Origin: Streptomyces sp. NBC_00237
Lineage (GTDB): Bacteria; Actinomycetota; Actinomycetes; Streptomycetales; Streptomycetaceae
Assembly: GCF_026342435.1 (NCBI RefSeq)
Contig: NZ_JAPEMT010000001.1
Coordinates: 1,420,501 to 1,484,500 of the forward strand
Length of the DNA stretch: 64,000 bases
Direction of reading: 5' to 3'
In this document: piece by piece, positions 23,811 to 31,499 of the stretch
Numbering within the stretch: the first letter of the stretch is position 1
Layout of the letters: each line of letters begins with the position of its first letter
Program-made: the position numbers and the translations under genes
Notes under the pieces: generated by a model
The model's input: the letters and a program-made list of their open reading frames with translations, nothing else
What the model was told of the DNA's origin: nothing
Databases searched by the model: none

Positions 23811-24376
23811 CAGGCTTCCCCCTGCGGGTAGTTCGGGGTGTACGAGCAGCGCCCGGGGTGGGTGTGCTCGATCAGGTAGCCGGTTGCGGCCAGGTGCTGG
23901 AGCGCGTGCCGGGCTCGGTGCCGGGACACCCCGGGGTCGACCTCGGCGAGGAGCCAGCGGTGGGCCCGGCTGGTGGTCCACTCGCCGCCGGTGCCGAGGA
24001 TGTGGTCGGCGAGACGGCCGAGCCGGTCGTCCAGCTCGTCGCGGGGTCCCTCGGGGAGCAGCCAGCGGCCGACCTTCGCCCGGTCCTCGGGGTCCAGGAG
24101 CAGCGCGACCGGGGTTCCGTCCTCGGCGATGCACCCGATGGTGAGGACGGCGTTCTCCTCGGGCGCGGGCTCCATCGCGGTATCGAAGCGGGACACGATG
24201 AGCGGAGTGGCCGTCGCGGCCGGAGCCGTGGCCTTCTCCGCTGCGTCCGCGCACCAGGTCGAGCAGTAGTCCGCCGCCCCGTAGGTGAGCGGTCGCTTGC
24301 AGTACGGGGCCGTGCAGTACTTGCGGACGAGGTGCGGGCTATCGGGGCCGACACGGAGCCGGTCGAGCCGGTTCAC
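23810..24376 (-). CDS. Hypothetical phage protein with N-terminal zinc finger and wHTH-like end
   Basis: A 188-residue protein. The N-terminal VRKYCTAPYCKRPLTYGAAD segment continues with YCSTWCADAA, giving four Cys of a likely zinc finger. The middle is a small mixed domain (VLTIGCIAEDGTPVALLLD), and the C-terminal third looks like a winged helix (DHILGTGGEWTTSRAHRWLL and ARHALQHLAATGYLIEHTH). DNA binding is likely; function unknown. Located in the recombination operon. Confidence 0.6.
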   Translation of the reverse strand: MNRLDRLRVGPDSPHLVRKYCTAPYCKRPLTYGAADYCSTWCADAAEKATAPAATATPLIVSRFDTAMEPAPEENAVLTIGCIAEDGTPVALLLDPEDRAKVGRWLLPEGPRDELDDRLGRLADHILGTGGEWTTSRAHRWLLAEVDPGVSRHRARHALQHLAATGYLIEHTHPGRCSYTPNYPQGEA

Positions 24377-24741
24377 GCGGCACCTCGTTGACCCGGCAGG
24401 CCCTTCGGCTGGCCGATGTCCCGGAGCCGGTCCGCGAGGCGCAGCACCTGCACCCCGTAGACCGGGACCCGGCCACCGTCGACCAACTCGTCGAGGAGGT
24501 CGGACACCCGCTCGTCGCGCTCGTGTCCGGCGTGCGAGTCGGGGCCCTGCACCCCGGCCGACCGGTCCAACTCGGCGATGTGGACGAGGTCGTTGAGGAC
24601 CGACTCCCCGTCCTCGTCCGCCGCGTGTGCGAGGGCGACGAGCAGGGTGTGCAGGTAGTGCGACATGTCGAGGGTGGCCCCGGACGGGGTCGGGTCGACG
24701 TGGATACGGAACGGCCCGTCAACGGGCGTACGGTCGGTCAT
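24373..24741 (-). CDS. Hypothetical phage protein
   Basis: A 122-residue acidic helical protein (MTDRTPVDGPFRIHVDPTPS, DMSHYLHTLLVALAHAADED). No motif recognised. It overlaps both neighbours by 4 bases. Confidence 0.55.
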   Translation of the reverse strand: MTDRTPVDGPFRIHVDPTPSGATLDMSHYLHTLLVALAHAADEDGESVLNDLVHIAELDRSAGVQGPDSHAGHERDERVSDLLDELVDGGRVPVYGVQVLRLADRLRDIGQPKGLPGQRGAA

Positions 24742-24848
24742 CGGTTCCCCCGGTGGGTCACGTCGTAGTGGGTGTCATCGAGGCCGAGCGCGCAGAACGC
24801 GGCGAGCACGACGAGGGCGAGAACGGCGACGGCGTACAGGCAGATCAC
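24738..24848 (-). CDS. 36-residue membrane peptide
   Basis: A tiny gene from GTG 24848 with one membrane helix (VICLYAVAVLALVVLAAFCA) and a short polar tail. The GTGA overlap with the upstream gene and the 4-base overlap with the next gene are the evidence for translation. Confidence 0.5.
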   Translation of the reverse strand: MICLYAVAVLALVVLAAFCALGLDDTHYDVTHRGNR

Positions 24849-25366
24849 TCGTCCGCCTCCTCGTCGTACGAGGCGTCGATCTCCAGCGGGGTCACGAGGT
24901 AGCCCGTGCGCACGACGTCGTCGCCAACGCACAGCTCCACCGGGGGCAGCGGGTCACCGTCGTCCGGCACCCACGTGATCAGCAGGTGTTCGGAGTCCCT
25001 GCGGCCGAGCATCGCCTCGCAGTGCTTGCAGGCGGCATCCTGCGTGGCGTACGTCCCGAGGACGAGGCCGATCTCCGGGTGCTCCGCCCTGTAGATCACC
25101 GTCGGCGCAGACTCCAGCTCGGCGATCCGGGCCTTGAACGCGGTGATGTCCCGTCCGAGCCCGAGCACGAGCTGACCGGTGACCTCCGCCGCCGCGTGCC
25201 GCCGAAGCACCTGCTCCTGGAGGGCCGCCGTACGAGCCGCCGTGTCCGGGTCCTGGAGGAGCTGCGCCACCTCCAGCGCCGCCGCCAACTCCTCGGCCGC
25301 CGTATGGCCCTGCTCCATCGCCGCCCGGATCACACCGGTCGCGGCGGACACACGGTGCGCGCTCAC
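24845..25366 (-). CDS. Hypothetical phage protein, coiled coil plus C-terminal domain
   Basis: A 173-residue protein. The first 90 residues are helical (AAELAAALEVAQLLQDPDTA-like stretch, then VLGLGRDITAFKARIAELES), consistent with a coiled coil. The C-terminal domain has VIYRAEHPEIGLVLGTYATQ and CKHCEAMLG, a single Cys pair, and ends in an acidic tail. No known function. Confidence 0.6.
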   Translation of the reverse strand: MSAHRVSAATGVIRAAMEQGHTAAEELAAALEVAQLLQDPDTAARTAALQEQVLRRHAAAEVTGQLVLGLGRDITAFKARIAELESAPTVIYRAEHPEIGLVLGTYATQDAACKHCEAMLGRRDSEHLLITWVPDDGDPLPPVELCVGDDVVRTGYLVTPLEIDASYDEEADE

Positions 25367-25719
25367 GCGGTCACCGCCAGCGCGGTCTGCTGAAGCACGT
25401 TCTGCTCGGGGGACAGCGGCACCCCGAACCCGGAGATGTGCACGGGGATGTCGTGGATCGTGGTGTCAGCCGCGAGCCAAGCGTGCGCCTCGGTCACGTG
25501 CAGCGAGACAGCCGACGGATCGATGCCCAGCGCCTCCCGCCACGACTCGAACGCGGCGACCGAGTCGACCTGGAAGTCGAGCTTCAGCGTGGTGCGGAAG
25601 GTGATGTACGGGAGGGGCAGGTGGCCGTACTGGCTGACGAGCGACACCAGCACGCCGATCGCGGGTGCCTGGGCCGCGAGCGTGCGCTGCTCCGGCTGGG
25701 ACGTAGTCTGTGTGATCAC
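25363..25719 (-). CDS. Hypothetical early phage protein
   Basis: A 118-residue protein from GTG 25719 with GAGAGG upstream. The fold appears mixed alpha/beta (LPYITFRTTLKLDFQVDSVA, SVAAFESWREALGI, VSLHVTEAHAWLAADTTIHD). It is the first gene after the excisionase-like gene in the leftward early operon, with an 89-base gap that may hold a promoter or attenuator. No family recognised. Confidence 0.6.
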   Translation of the reverse strand: MITQTTSQPEQRTLAAQAPAIGVLVSLVSQYGHLPLPYITFRTTLKLDFQVDSVAAFESWREALGIDPSAVSLHVTEAHAWLAADTTIHDIPVHISGFGVPLSPEQNVLQQTALAVTA

Positions 25720-25808
25720 GGTGTACCTCTCAGTTCGTGTGGTGAGGGGTGTTCCGAGGGGCTGCTGTGGACCTGGACCGTCCACGCGGCCCCGCTTCAT
25801 GTGGTGGG

Positions 25809-26081
25809 TCAGGCGATGCGGACCGGGGCACCGCGCGGCGGCAGCGGCCTGAGCTGCGCGAGCGGGTGCGGGGCGGTCGATGCGGGAGCTGCGACGGCGC
25901 GGGCGAGAGGCCCGGACGTCGGCTCGTGGTGGAACAGTTCGTCGATGCGGTCGAGGTCGGCGTCCGTGAACCGCACGGTCCGGCCGAGCTTCGTGTGCGG
26001 GAGTTGCTTGATGTGCCGACGGAGCCACGACTCCTCGATGCGGAGGATGGCGGCGGCCTCGGGGTAGGTGTGGCGCGTCAT
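25809..26081 (-). CDS. Excisionase-like HTH protein
   Basis: A 90-residue protein whose N-terminus (YPEAAAILRIEESWLRRHIK, then LPHTKLGRTVRFTDADLDRI) is the winged helix of the excisionase/MerR-like family: HTH, wing with GRTVRFT, then a helix. Xis proteins of this kind help the integrase excise the prophage. The C-terminal 30 residues are Pro- and Ala-rich. It overlaps the cro-like gene by 4 bases, so excision and early genes share one leftward transcript. Confidence 0.75.
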   Translation of the reverse strand: MTRHTYPEAAAILRIEESWLRRHIKQLPHTKLGRTVRFTDADLDRIDELFHHEPTSGPLARAVAAPASTAPHPLAQLRPLPPRGAPVRIA

Positions 26082-26365
26082 GCCGGGATCGCCTCCGGGT
26101 CGTACGCCGGAGCGGGGACTGTGCGGCCAACCGGCGCCCAGAGGACGAGATGGTCGACTCCCAGCCGCCTGGCAATTGCCAATGCCTCGGCGTGCGCGGC
26201 GGTCTTCCGCTCTCCGGTGCGCAGGTGTCCGATCTTGCTGGGGTGGACTCCGGTGGCTTCGGCGAGTTCGCGGACGCTGATCTCCGAGCCGTCGCCGGTT
26301 CGCTCCATGAGGAGGACCAGCAGGTCAGGGCTGACGAGGAGGTCCCTTTCCTCAATGGCACGCAT
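26078..26365 (-). CDS. Cro-like HTH repressor, first early leftward gene
   Basis: A 95-residue protein with a central XRE-type HTH (SVRELAEATGVHPSKIGHLR, followed by TGERKTAAHAEALAIARRLG). It is the first gene of the leftward early operon and faces the cI-like gene at 26622. The layout matches the lytic arm of a lambda-type switch. Its C-terminal 25 residues (LWAPVGRTVPAPAYDPEAIP) are unstructured. Confidence 0.8.
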   Translation of the reverse strand: MRAIEERDLLVSPDLLVLLMERTGDGSEISVRELAEATGVHPSKIGHLRTGERKTAAHAEALAIARRLGVDHLVLWAPVGRTVPAPAYDPEAIPA

Positions 26366-26621
26366 GTATCACCTCCATAAACAGAGTGTGCGTTTCTGTG
26401 AACAAGCTCGACAGTACACGTCCGTAGACGAACTGTCTACGTGCGTGAACAGATGGCGCAAACGAGCCTCACACCCCGTGCGCTCTACCGCACACGGGGT
26501 GTTTCCGTAGACACTTTGTCCGGGAGCATGAACAAGCGGGTGCGATGATCAGGGTGTATGTGCAGAACGCCCCACGCGCCACGTAGACACCAGTCGTGCG
26601 ACAGGGGAGCGAGCAGGCAGG
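26366..26621. promoter_or_regulatory. Immunity switch region with repeated GTAGAC operators
   Basis: This 256-base divergent region is less GC-rich than the genes. It holds one full dyad at 26418-26446 (CGTAGAC, 5-base spacer, GTCTACG, with outer ACG/CGT), and two more copies of CGTAGACA at 26506-26513 and 26582-26589. TGAACA motifs occur around 26400, 26446 and 26529. These are good candidates for binding sites of the cI-like and cro-like proteins, and for divergent promoters. Confidence 0.7.
26471..26502. terminator. Hairpin within the immunity region
   Basis: Ten-base arms ACACCCCGTG (26471-26480) and CACGGGGTGT (26493-26502) with a 12-base loop. It sits between operator copies and may stop readthrough between divergent promoters or act as an extra binding dyad. 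Confidence 0.5.
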
Positions 26622-27020
26622 ATGGGCCTCATGGCTGAGCAAGTACAGAGGACGCAGTTGGCTGACCTGGTGCGTCGCCGCCGCGCCGAGCTGGGCATCA
26701 GCCTCCGCACGCTGTCGGAGGCGGCCTTCGACCGGCAGACGGGCGAGCAAGCCAAGTTCGGGTGGATCTCCAAGCTGGAGAACGGTAAGCCCACGGACGC
26801 CCCGTCGGAGCCAATGCTCAAGGCGCTCGCGGCGGGCCTGGAACTGCCGCTGCGTGTCCTCCAGGAGGCGGCTGCGGCGCAGTACCTCGGGATGGGTGAA
26901 GTGCGGTCGGTTAACGGCCGCGCGCGCCTGCTGATTGCGCGCATCGAGGAGATGGGGGAGGACGACCTCGCGCAGCTCTCGGCCATTGCAGAAACGTTCG
27001 CGAACCGCGGCAAGGGCTGA
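26622..27020 (+). CDS. cI-like XRE-family phage repressor
   Basis: A 132-residue protein with an N-terminal XRE HTH (LADLVRRRRAELGISLRTLS, FGWISKLENGKPTDAPSEPM, LKALAAGLELPLRVLQEAAA) and a short helical C-terminus (LLIARIEEMGEDDLAQLSAI) for dimerisation. It is read rightward from the switch region and opposes the leftward early operon, as expected for the lysogeny repressor. It lacks a LexA-type cleavage domain, so induction would not be by RecA-triggered autocleavage. ATG 26622 or 26631 could be the start. Confidence 0.82.
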   Translation: MGLMAEQVQRTQLADLVRRRRAELGISLRTLSEAAFDRQTGEQAKFGWISKLENGKPTDAPSEPMLKALAAGLELPLRVLQEAAAAQYLGMGEVRSVNGRARLLIARIEEMGEDDLAQLSAIAETFANRGKG

Positions 27021-27191
27021 TCCCGCGTCAGCACTAATACTACTTTTGACTACTCACGGGTTGGCTCTGGTCACCGTGTGGCCAGTGTGGCAGCGTGGTG
27101 GGTCCGCCTGGGGGGCGAATCGGTAGGCTCAGTGCATCCATGCGCTCGAACACGCGAGCGATTCCGTGGTGCACCCACGCAAGGGGGCTCG

Positions 27192-27443
27192 ATGGCGGAC
27201 AACGACGGAGCAGCGCAGGCACTGGTACGGATCGAGCTAGTTGACTATCTGCCCGGAGGACGAGCCTGCTACCCGGTCGAGATCGAAGGCGAACTTGTCT
27301 GGCTGATCCTCGCAACCGAGATGACCGAGAGGCTCCGCGCCGAGATGGTCGAGTACCTGAAGTTCCTAGCTGACCAGCAATTTTGGACGCAGAACTGGGA
27401 CGGCCCCGCGGGGGAGCCGCCCCAGATCAGACACGCCTCCTAG
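27192..27443 (+). CDS. Hypothetical prophage protein next to repressor
   Basis: An 83-residue protein from ATG 27192 with AAGGGGG upstream. It has a strand-rich centre (ALVRIELVDYLPGGRACYPV, EIEGELVWLILATEM) and a helical end. It is expressed in the same direction as the repressor, after a 170-base gap, and converges on the integrase gene with 3 bases between stops. Its position suggests expression in the lysogen. No family recognised. Confidence 0.6.
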   Translation: MADNDGAAQALVRIELVDYLPGGRACYPVEIEGELVWLILATEMTERLRAEMVEYLKFLADQQFWTQNWDGPAGEPPQIRHAS

Positions 27444-27446
27444 CGC

Positions 27447-28730
27447 CTACACGACCTGCCTCAGCCCAGACCCTGCTGGGGCGGTCCCCATCGCAGCCTC
27501 GACGGCCGCCGTGATCTCGCCGTCGAGGGCGCGGACCAGGTGCCCGTACCGGTCGACCGTCGTCGTGATCGACTCATGCCCCAGCCGGATCTGGATCGCC
27601 GGAAGCGGGATGTTCGCCGCGATCAGCCACGACACATGTGTGTGCCGAAGATCGTGCAGTCGAGGCTTCTTCGTGAAGCCCTTCGCTCGGGCTTCCTTGA
27701 GGGCCCGCTCCCACTTCCGGTGGTAAAAGTTGCTGTGCCGCCACGCCTTGCCCGCACCGCCCCGGAAGATCCAATCCTCCGGGCCTCGGCCGGTGGTGTA
27801 CCTCCGAACCATGTCCATCTGAGCGCCGGTGAGCGCGATGATGCGGCGGGCCTTCTTGGTCTTCGGGGGGCCGAGCGCGAACGTGTTGTCTTCCTGTCGC
27901 TTCCACGCCCTCTGGACGTTCACGGTCCCCGCTCGGGGATTCACGTCCTGAGTCTGGAGGGCGGACGCCTCTCCCCACCGCATCCCTGTGCCCACCAGCC
28001 AGTCGCAGAGGTCGGCTGCGGCAGGGTCGAACGCGCGCATCTCGGCAACGATCCGCACGTACTCGTCGTGCTCCAGGAAGCACATCTCCTCCTCGGTCCC
28101 TGCGTCCGTCCGGGGCAACGAGGTCTTGGCGCACGGGTTCGTGGCGCGGAGCGGCGGCGTCGCGTCCAGCGCGGCCTGGAAAACGCACCACAAGAGGCCG
28201 TGCCGGTTCGCGATGGACTTGGGACTCGCCTTGCGTGACAGGACCTCTGCGGGGTCGTCAGGGTCCTTGACCACCGTCTCCTGTGCCCGGACCCAGTCGG
28301 TCACGTCGTCCTGCGTCACGTTGCACAAGGTGGCCAGCGTGGAGGCCCCCGAGCGCTCGGTGTGGACGATGCCGCCGTACGTCATCACGGACCCGTCACG
28401 CCGGGTGTGAGTGGCCGGGGCGAAGTGCCGGTCGATGTCCCGCTTGTAGTCCTTGCGGGTGCGCTCGTCGATGCCAGTCAGCCGGTCGGCGTACCGGTGC
28501 GCCCACTCGATCAGCGGGACGTCATCGGGGTTGGTCTCCGGCTCGACGAATCCCTGTCCACGGACCCAGCCGTGCGGCCACTGCCCGCCATGAGCCTCGA
28601 CGAGCTTCTTGAAGGACTTGGCCGAGTCGATGTCGCCGAAGCGCTCTGTTTCCCAGCCGCCGCCCTCGCGCCACTTCACCTGGAAGGTGCTGTCGCCGCC
28701 CTTCTTGGGGCGTTCCACGATGCTTGCCAT
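27447..28730 (-). CDS. int: Tyrosine integrase
   Basis: A 427-residue phage integrase. The N-terminal arm-binding domain (VERPKKGGDSTFQVKWREGG), core-binding domain (about 70-190) and C-terminal catalytic domain are all present. Catalytic residues: Arg251 (TGMRWGEA), His359 and Arg362 (LHDLRHTH), His385 (RLGHES) and nucleophile Tyr395 (VDRYGH). It lies 109 bases from the 3' end of tRNA-His, consistent with that tRNA as attB. A complete family-length protein, so presumably active. Confidence 0.96.
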   Translation of the reverse strand: MASIVERPKKGGDSTFQVKWREGGGWETERFGDIDSAKSFKKLVEAHGGQWPHGWVRGQGFVEPETNPDDVPLIEWAHRYADRLTGIDERTRKDYKRDIDRHFAPATHTRRDGSVMTYGGIVHTERSGASTLATLCNVTQDDVTDWVRAQETVVKDPDDPAEVLSRKASPKSIANRHGLLWCVFQAALDATPPLRATNPCAKTSLPRTDAGTEEEMCFLEHDEYVRIVAEMRAFDPAAADLCDWLVGTGMRWGEASALQTQDVNPRAGTVNVQRAWKRQEDNTFALGPPKTKKARRIIALTGAQMDMVRRYTTGRGPEDWIFRGGAGKAWRHSNFYHRKWERALKEARAKGFTKKPRLHDLRHTHVSWLIAANIPLPAIQIRLGHESITTTVDRYGHLVRALDGEITAAVEAAMGTAPAGSGLRQVV

Positions 28731-28769
28731 GGGGCGAGGGTAGGGCGCAGATCACATGATCGGTTCCCA

Positions 28770-28870
28770 GTTTGTTCCCACGGTCTAGAAACAGATCAAG
28801 GCCCGAGCCGCTTTCGCAGGTCAGACCTTGATCAAACAGGGTGAGTGACGGGACTTGAACCCGCGGCCAC
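28770..28870. other. Prophage attachment site at the 3' end of tRNA-His (approximate)
   Basis: The junction between phage DNA and host tRNA-His must lie here, because the integrase gene ends its upstream side at 28730 and the tRNA 3' end is at 28840. Phages of this class cross over within the tRNA 3' half, restoring the tRNA. The exact core cannot be fixed because the partner site is outside the window. An inverted repeat GATCAAGG (28794-28801)/CCTTGATC (28826-28833) may be part of the integrase binding region. Confidence 0.6.
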
Positions 28871-28913
28871 CTGGACCACAACCAGGTGCTCTACCAACTG
28901 AGCTACACCCACC
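28840..28913 (-). tRNA. tRNA-His (anticodon GTG)
   Basis: A complete cloverleaf on the minus strand: 7-bp acceptor stem GTGGGTG with CACTCAC, extra G at position -1 (28913) opposite C73 (28840) as is typical of tRNA-His, a D arm with AGCTCAGTTGGTAGAGC, anticodon loop TTGTGGT (GTG), and T arm GGGTTCAAGTCCC. CCA is not encoded. The prophage integrase sits next to its 3' end. Confidence 0.97.
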
Positions 28914-29026
28914 ATGACCGGTCTTCTTGGTGCTTTCTTCCGACCGGCTGAGAAAAAGTGTACAGGGTTCGCGAGGGTGCTCGCGCCCAGGTTTTCCGGG
29001 GCCCCTCACAGGGCCCCCTCAACCTC

Positions 29027-29638
29027 CTACTTGCCCCCCTCAGCAGGGATGACGTACTTGGCGGCGATCTTCCGCGCGGTGTCGGAGTCCGGCCCGGGCT
29101 GCGGTACGAACACCGCTTCCCGGTAGTAGCGCAGCTCGGCGATCGAGTCACGGATGTCGGCCAGCGCGCGGTGGTTGCCGTTCTTGTCCGGACTGTTGAA
29201 GTACGCCCGGGGGAACCAGCGCCGGGCCAGCTCCTTCACCGACGACACGTCCACGATCCGGTAGTGCAGATACTTTTCGAGGTCCTGCATGTCCCGCGCC
29301 AGGAATCCGCGGTCGGTCCCCACGGAGTTCCCGCACAGCGGGGCCTTCCCGGGTTCCTTCACGTGCTCCTTGATGTACGCGAGGACCTGCTGTTCGGCGT
29401 CGGCGAGGGTCGTCCCCCGCGCCAGCTCGTCCAGCAGGCCGGAGGAGGTGTGCATCTGGCGCACGATCTCCGGCATGGTCTCCAGGGCGGCGTCCGGCGG
29501 GCGGATCACGATGTCCACGCCGTCGCCGAGCACGTTGAGCTCCGAGTCGGTGACCAGTGCGGCCACCTCGATAAGTGCGTCGTCCGTCAGCGAGAGCCCG
29601 GTCATCTCGCAGTCGATCCACACCATGCGATCGTTCAT
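29027..29638 (-). CDS. orn: Oligoribonuclease (3'-5' exonuclease for short RNAs)
   Basis: A 203-residue DEDD-family exonuclease. The exo motifs are clear: WIDCEMTGL (D and E), GNSVGTDRGFL (second D), and the HRALADIRDSI end motif with its His and Asp. It degrades 2-5-nt RNAs and pGpG from cyclic-di-GMP breakdown. In S. coelicolor I recall ornA directly downstream of adpA, as here: both genes are leftward, with adpA upstream at 29763-30929. Confidence 0.96.
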   Translation of the reverse strand: MNDRMVWIDCEMTGLSLTDDALIEVAALVTDSELNVLGDGVDIVIRPPDAALETMPEIVRQMHTSSGLLDELARGTTLADAEQQVLAYIKEHVKEPGKAPLCGNSVGTDRGFLARDMQDLEKYLHYRIVDVSSVKELARRWFPRAYFNSPDKNGNHRALADIRDSIAELRYYREAVFVPQPGPDSDTARKIAAKYVIPAEGGK

Positions 29639-29702
29639 GCGGCTCACCCTACGGGGCGCGGCGGCCCTTGAGTGGCGCGGTGCCGTTCGTCCGTACGGGA
29701 CG

Positions 29703-29739
29703 CGGCCCCGCTGCCCGAGGAAGTCGGGGAGCGGGGCCG
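29703..29739 (-). terminator. Hairpin after adpA
   Basis: Ten-base arms CGGCCCCGCT (29703-29712) and AGCGGGGCCG (29730-29739) with a 17-base loop, just past the adpA stop at 29763 on the minus strand. Likely separates adpA from orn. Confidence 0.6.
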
Positions 29740-29762
29740 GTCGCGTTGCCCGAGGGCCCCGG

Positions 29763-30929
29763 CTAGTGGCGGCGGGCGTAGACCTCGGCCTTGGCCGGGT
29801 CCGGGGCGGGGGCCGAAGCCCCCACCGGCACCGCAGCCGAGGCCGCCGCCGCCCGCCTGACCTGCTGCGGAACGGCATCCGACAGCGCCGACCCGATCGC
29901 CACCGGATCACCGGCGGGCCGCCGGGCCCGGTACGCGGCCCGGTAGGCGGCGGGCGAGGACCCCAGCTGACGCCGGAAGTGCCCGCGCAGAGCCACCGGC
30001 GACCGGAAGCCGCACCGCCCCGCGACCTCGTCGACCGAGTAGTCCGAGGTCTCCAGGAGCCGCTGTGCCTGAAGCACCCGCTGGGTGATCAGCCACTGGA
30101 GTGGAGCGCTCCCAGTGAGCGACCTGAAGCGCCGGTCGAACGTACGGCGGCTCATGTACGCACGCGCGGCGAGCGTCTCCACGTCGAACTGCTCGTGGAG
30201 GTGCTCCAGCGCCCACGCGACGACCTCGGCCAGCGGATCCGCCCCGATTTCTTCGGGTAAAGACCGATCGAGGTAGCGCTCCTGCCCGCCGCTGCGCCGG
30301 GGCGGTACGACGAGTCGCCTCGCCAGCGCCCCCGCCGCCTCGGTCCCGTGGTCCGTCCGCACGATGTGCAGACACAGGTCGATCCCGGCGGCCGTTCCCG
30401 CCGACGTCAGCACGTCGCCGTCGTCGACGAACAGCTCGCGCGGATCGACGTGCACCGACGGATAGCGCTTGGCGAGCGTCGGTGCGTACATCCAGTGCGT
30501 GGTCGCGGGCCGGCCGTCGAGCAGACCGGCTGCGGCGAGCACGAAGGCTCCCGTGCACAGACCGACGATCCTGGCCCCCTCCTCGTGCGCCCGGCGCAGC
30601 GCGTCCAGCGCCTCCGCCGGCGGCGGCGAGGTGATGGACCGCCAGGCCGGTACGACGACCGTCCCGGCGCGGCTCATCGCCTCCAGGCCGTACGGCGCGG
30701 TGAGTTCGAGTCCCCCTGTGGTCCGCAGGGGTCCCTCCTCGCCGGCGCACACCAGCAGGCGGTAGCGCGGAACTCCCGCGTCCTGCCGGTCGATGCCGAA
30801 TACCGAGAGCGGAATGGAGCTCTCGAAGATGGGCCCCCCGCTGAAAAGCAGCACCGCTACGATTTCTCGGCGGCGGCGCCCGGAGAGCTTCCGGGTGGCC
30901 TCCGGCGGTGCGGCCAAGTCCTGGCTCAT
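29763..30929 (-). CDS. adpA: AdpA, master regulator of development and secondary metabolism
   Basis: A 388-residue AraC/XylS regulator. The N-terminal DJ-1/PfpI-type domain (about 22-200, with the elbow GLCTGAF around Cys125) mediates dimerisation. The C-terminal domain has two AraC helix-turn-helices (VETLAARAYMSRRTFDRRFR and VDEVAGRCGFRSPVALRGHF). Codon 224 (Leu in SLPEE, bases 30258-30260) is TTA, the rare codon read only by the bldA tRNA, which makes translation depend on bldA as in other streptomycetes. It binds TGGCSNGWWY-type sites genome-wide. Position next to orn is conserved. Confidence 0.97.
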   Translation of the reverse strand: MSQDLAAPPEATRKLSGRRRREIVAVLLFSGGPIFESSIPLSVFGIDRQDAGVPRYRLLVCAGEEGPLRTTGGLELTAPYGLEAMSRAGTVVVPAWRSITSPPPAEALDALRRAHEEGARIVGLCTGAFVLAAAGLLDGRPATTHWMYAPTLAKRYPSVHVDPRELFVDDGDVLTSAGTAAGIDLCLHIVRTDHGTEAAGALARRLVVPPRRSGGQERYLDRSLPEEIGADPLAEVVAWALEHLHEQFDVETLAARAYMSRRTFDRRFRSLTGSAPLQWLITQRVLQAQRLLETSDYSVDEVAGRCGFRSPVALRGHFRRQLGSSPAAYRAAYRARRPAGDPVAIGSALSDAVPQQVRRAAAASAAVPVGASAPAPDPAKAEVYARRH

Positions 30930-31499
30930 GGCGCTAAGCCCCCCTCGCTGGTCGCGGCTCCCTGTTCGTGACGGGCCTGTCGCTCCTGCACACTGCTCCT
31001 TGAAGTCGCAGTCCCTCTAGGTCCTGCACGGTTCCCCCGCCGTCGAATAACCCATGATCGAATCTACTGTGTTGTGTGGCGTCGGCGTGACAAGTTCCGA
31101 AAGCCCCGCTATGTCGACATGGCAACTTGGCGTGAAGCATTCGATCAGGAAGCGTTCCACTCCCGGGCGTCGCAGGGAAGTACGCCTCCCGCTCATGGCC
31201 CGTCCCCGTAGGGTGCGCGGGCGGCCAGCGGTCCTTTCTTCCCTGGTGGCACCGGGGTTGGCGGGCCACTGCACCAAGGGTGGGGGAGGTCGGTGAAGTT
31301 GGCTGAAAAACTACGGGCGCGCATGTGCGATTCCGTCACTCACCCGGCGCACGACCTCGCTCAGAGCGCGTCATTCCGTTGATTCTTCACGCATTGTTCT
31401 TGTTTTGGAGCCGTATGCGGCTCCGTCGGAACTCGGCCGGGACTCGTCCAGGGCCGGATCGCGACCCGGCCGGAATCCCCACCTGTCCCGGCCGTGCGG
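30930..31499. promoter_or_regulatory. Long adpA upstream region
   Basis: 570 bases without a gene, up to the stop of the convergent-side gene ending at 31500. Long upstream regions with several regulator sites are usual for adpA. A near match (9 of 10) to the AdpA consensus is TGGCGTGAAG at 31128-31137, which could serve autoregulation; I found no perfect match by eye. The part at 31060-31150 is AT-richer than average, suiting a promoter. Confidence 0.5.

Larger units (their letters stand above)
1..28839. mobile_element. Integrated actinophage (prophage), left end outside window
   Basis: A block of phage genes runs from HK97-type head genes at the left edge to a tyrosine integrase at 27447-28730, ending at the 3' end of tRNA-His. 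Capsid, protease, portal and terminase, annealing and exonuclease genes, excisionase-like and repressor genes and an integrase next to a tRNA together identify a temperate tailed phage genome. Transcription is almost entirely leftward, with only the repressor region and one small switch read rightward. Only one attachment end is visible, so tail, lysis and the distal att site should lie beyond position 1. I see no disrupted key genes in the visible part, so it could be functional. Confidence 0.93.
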
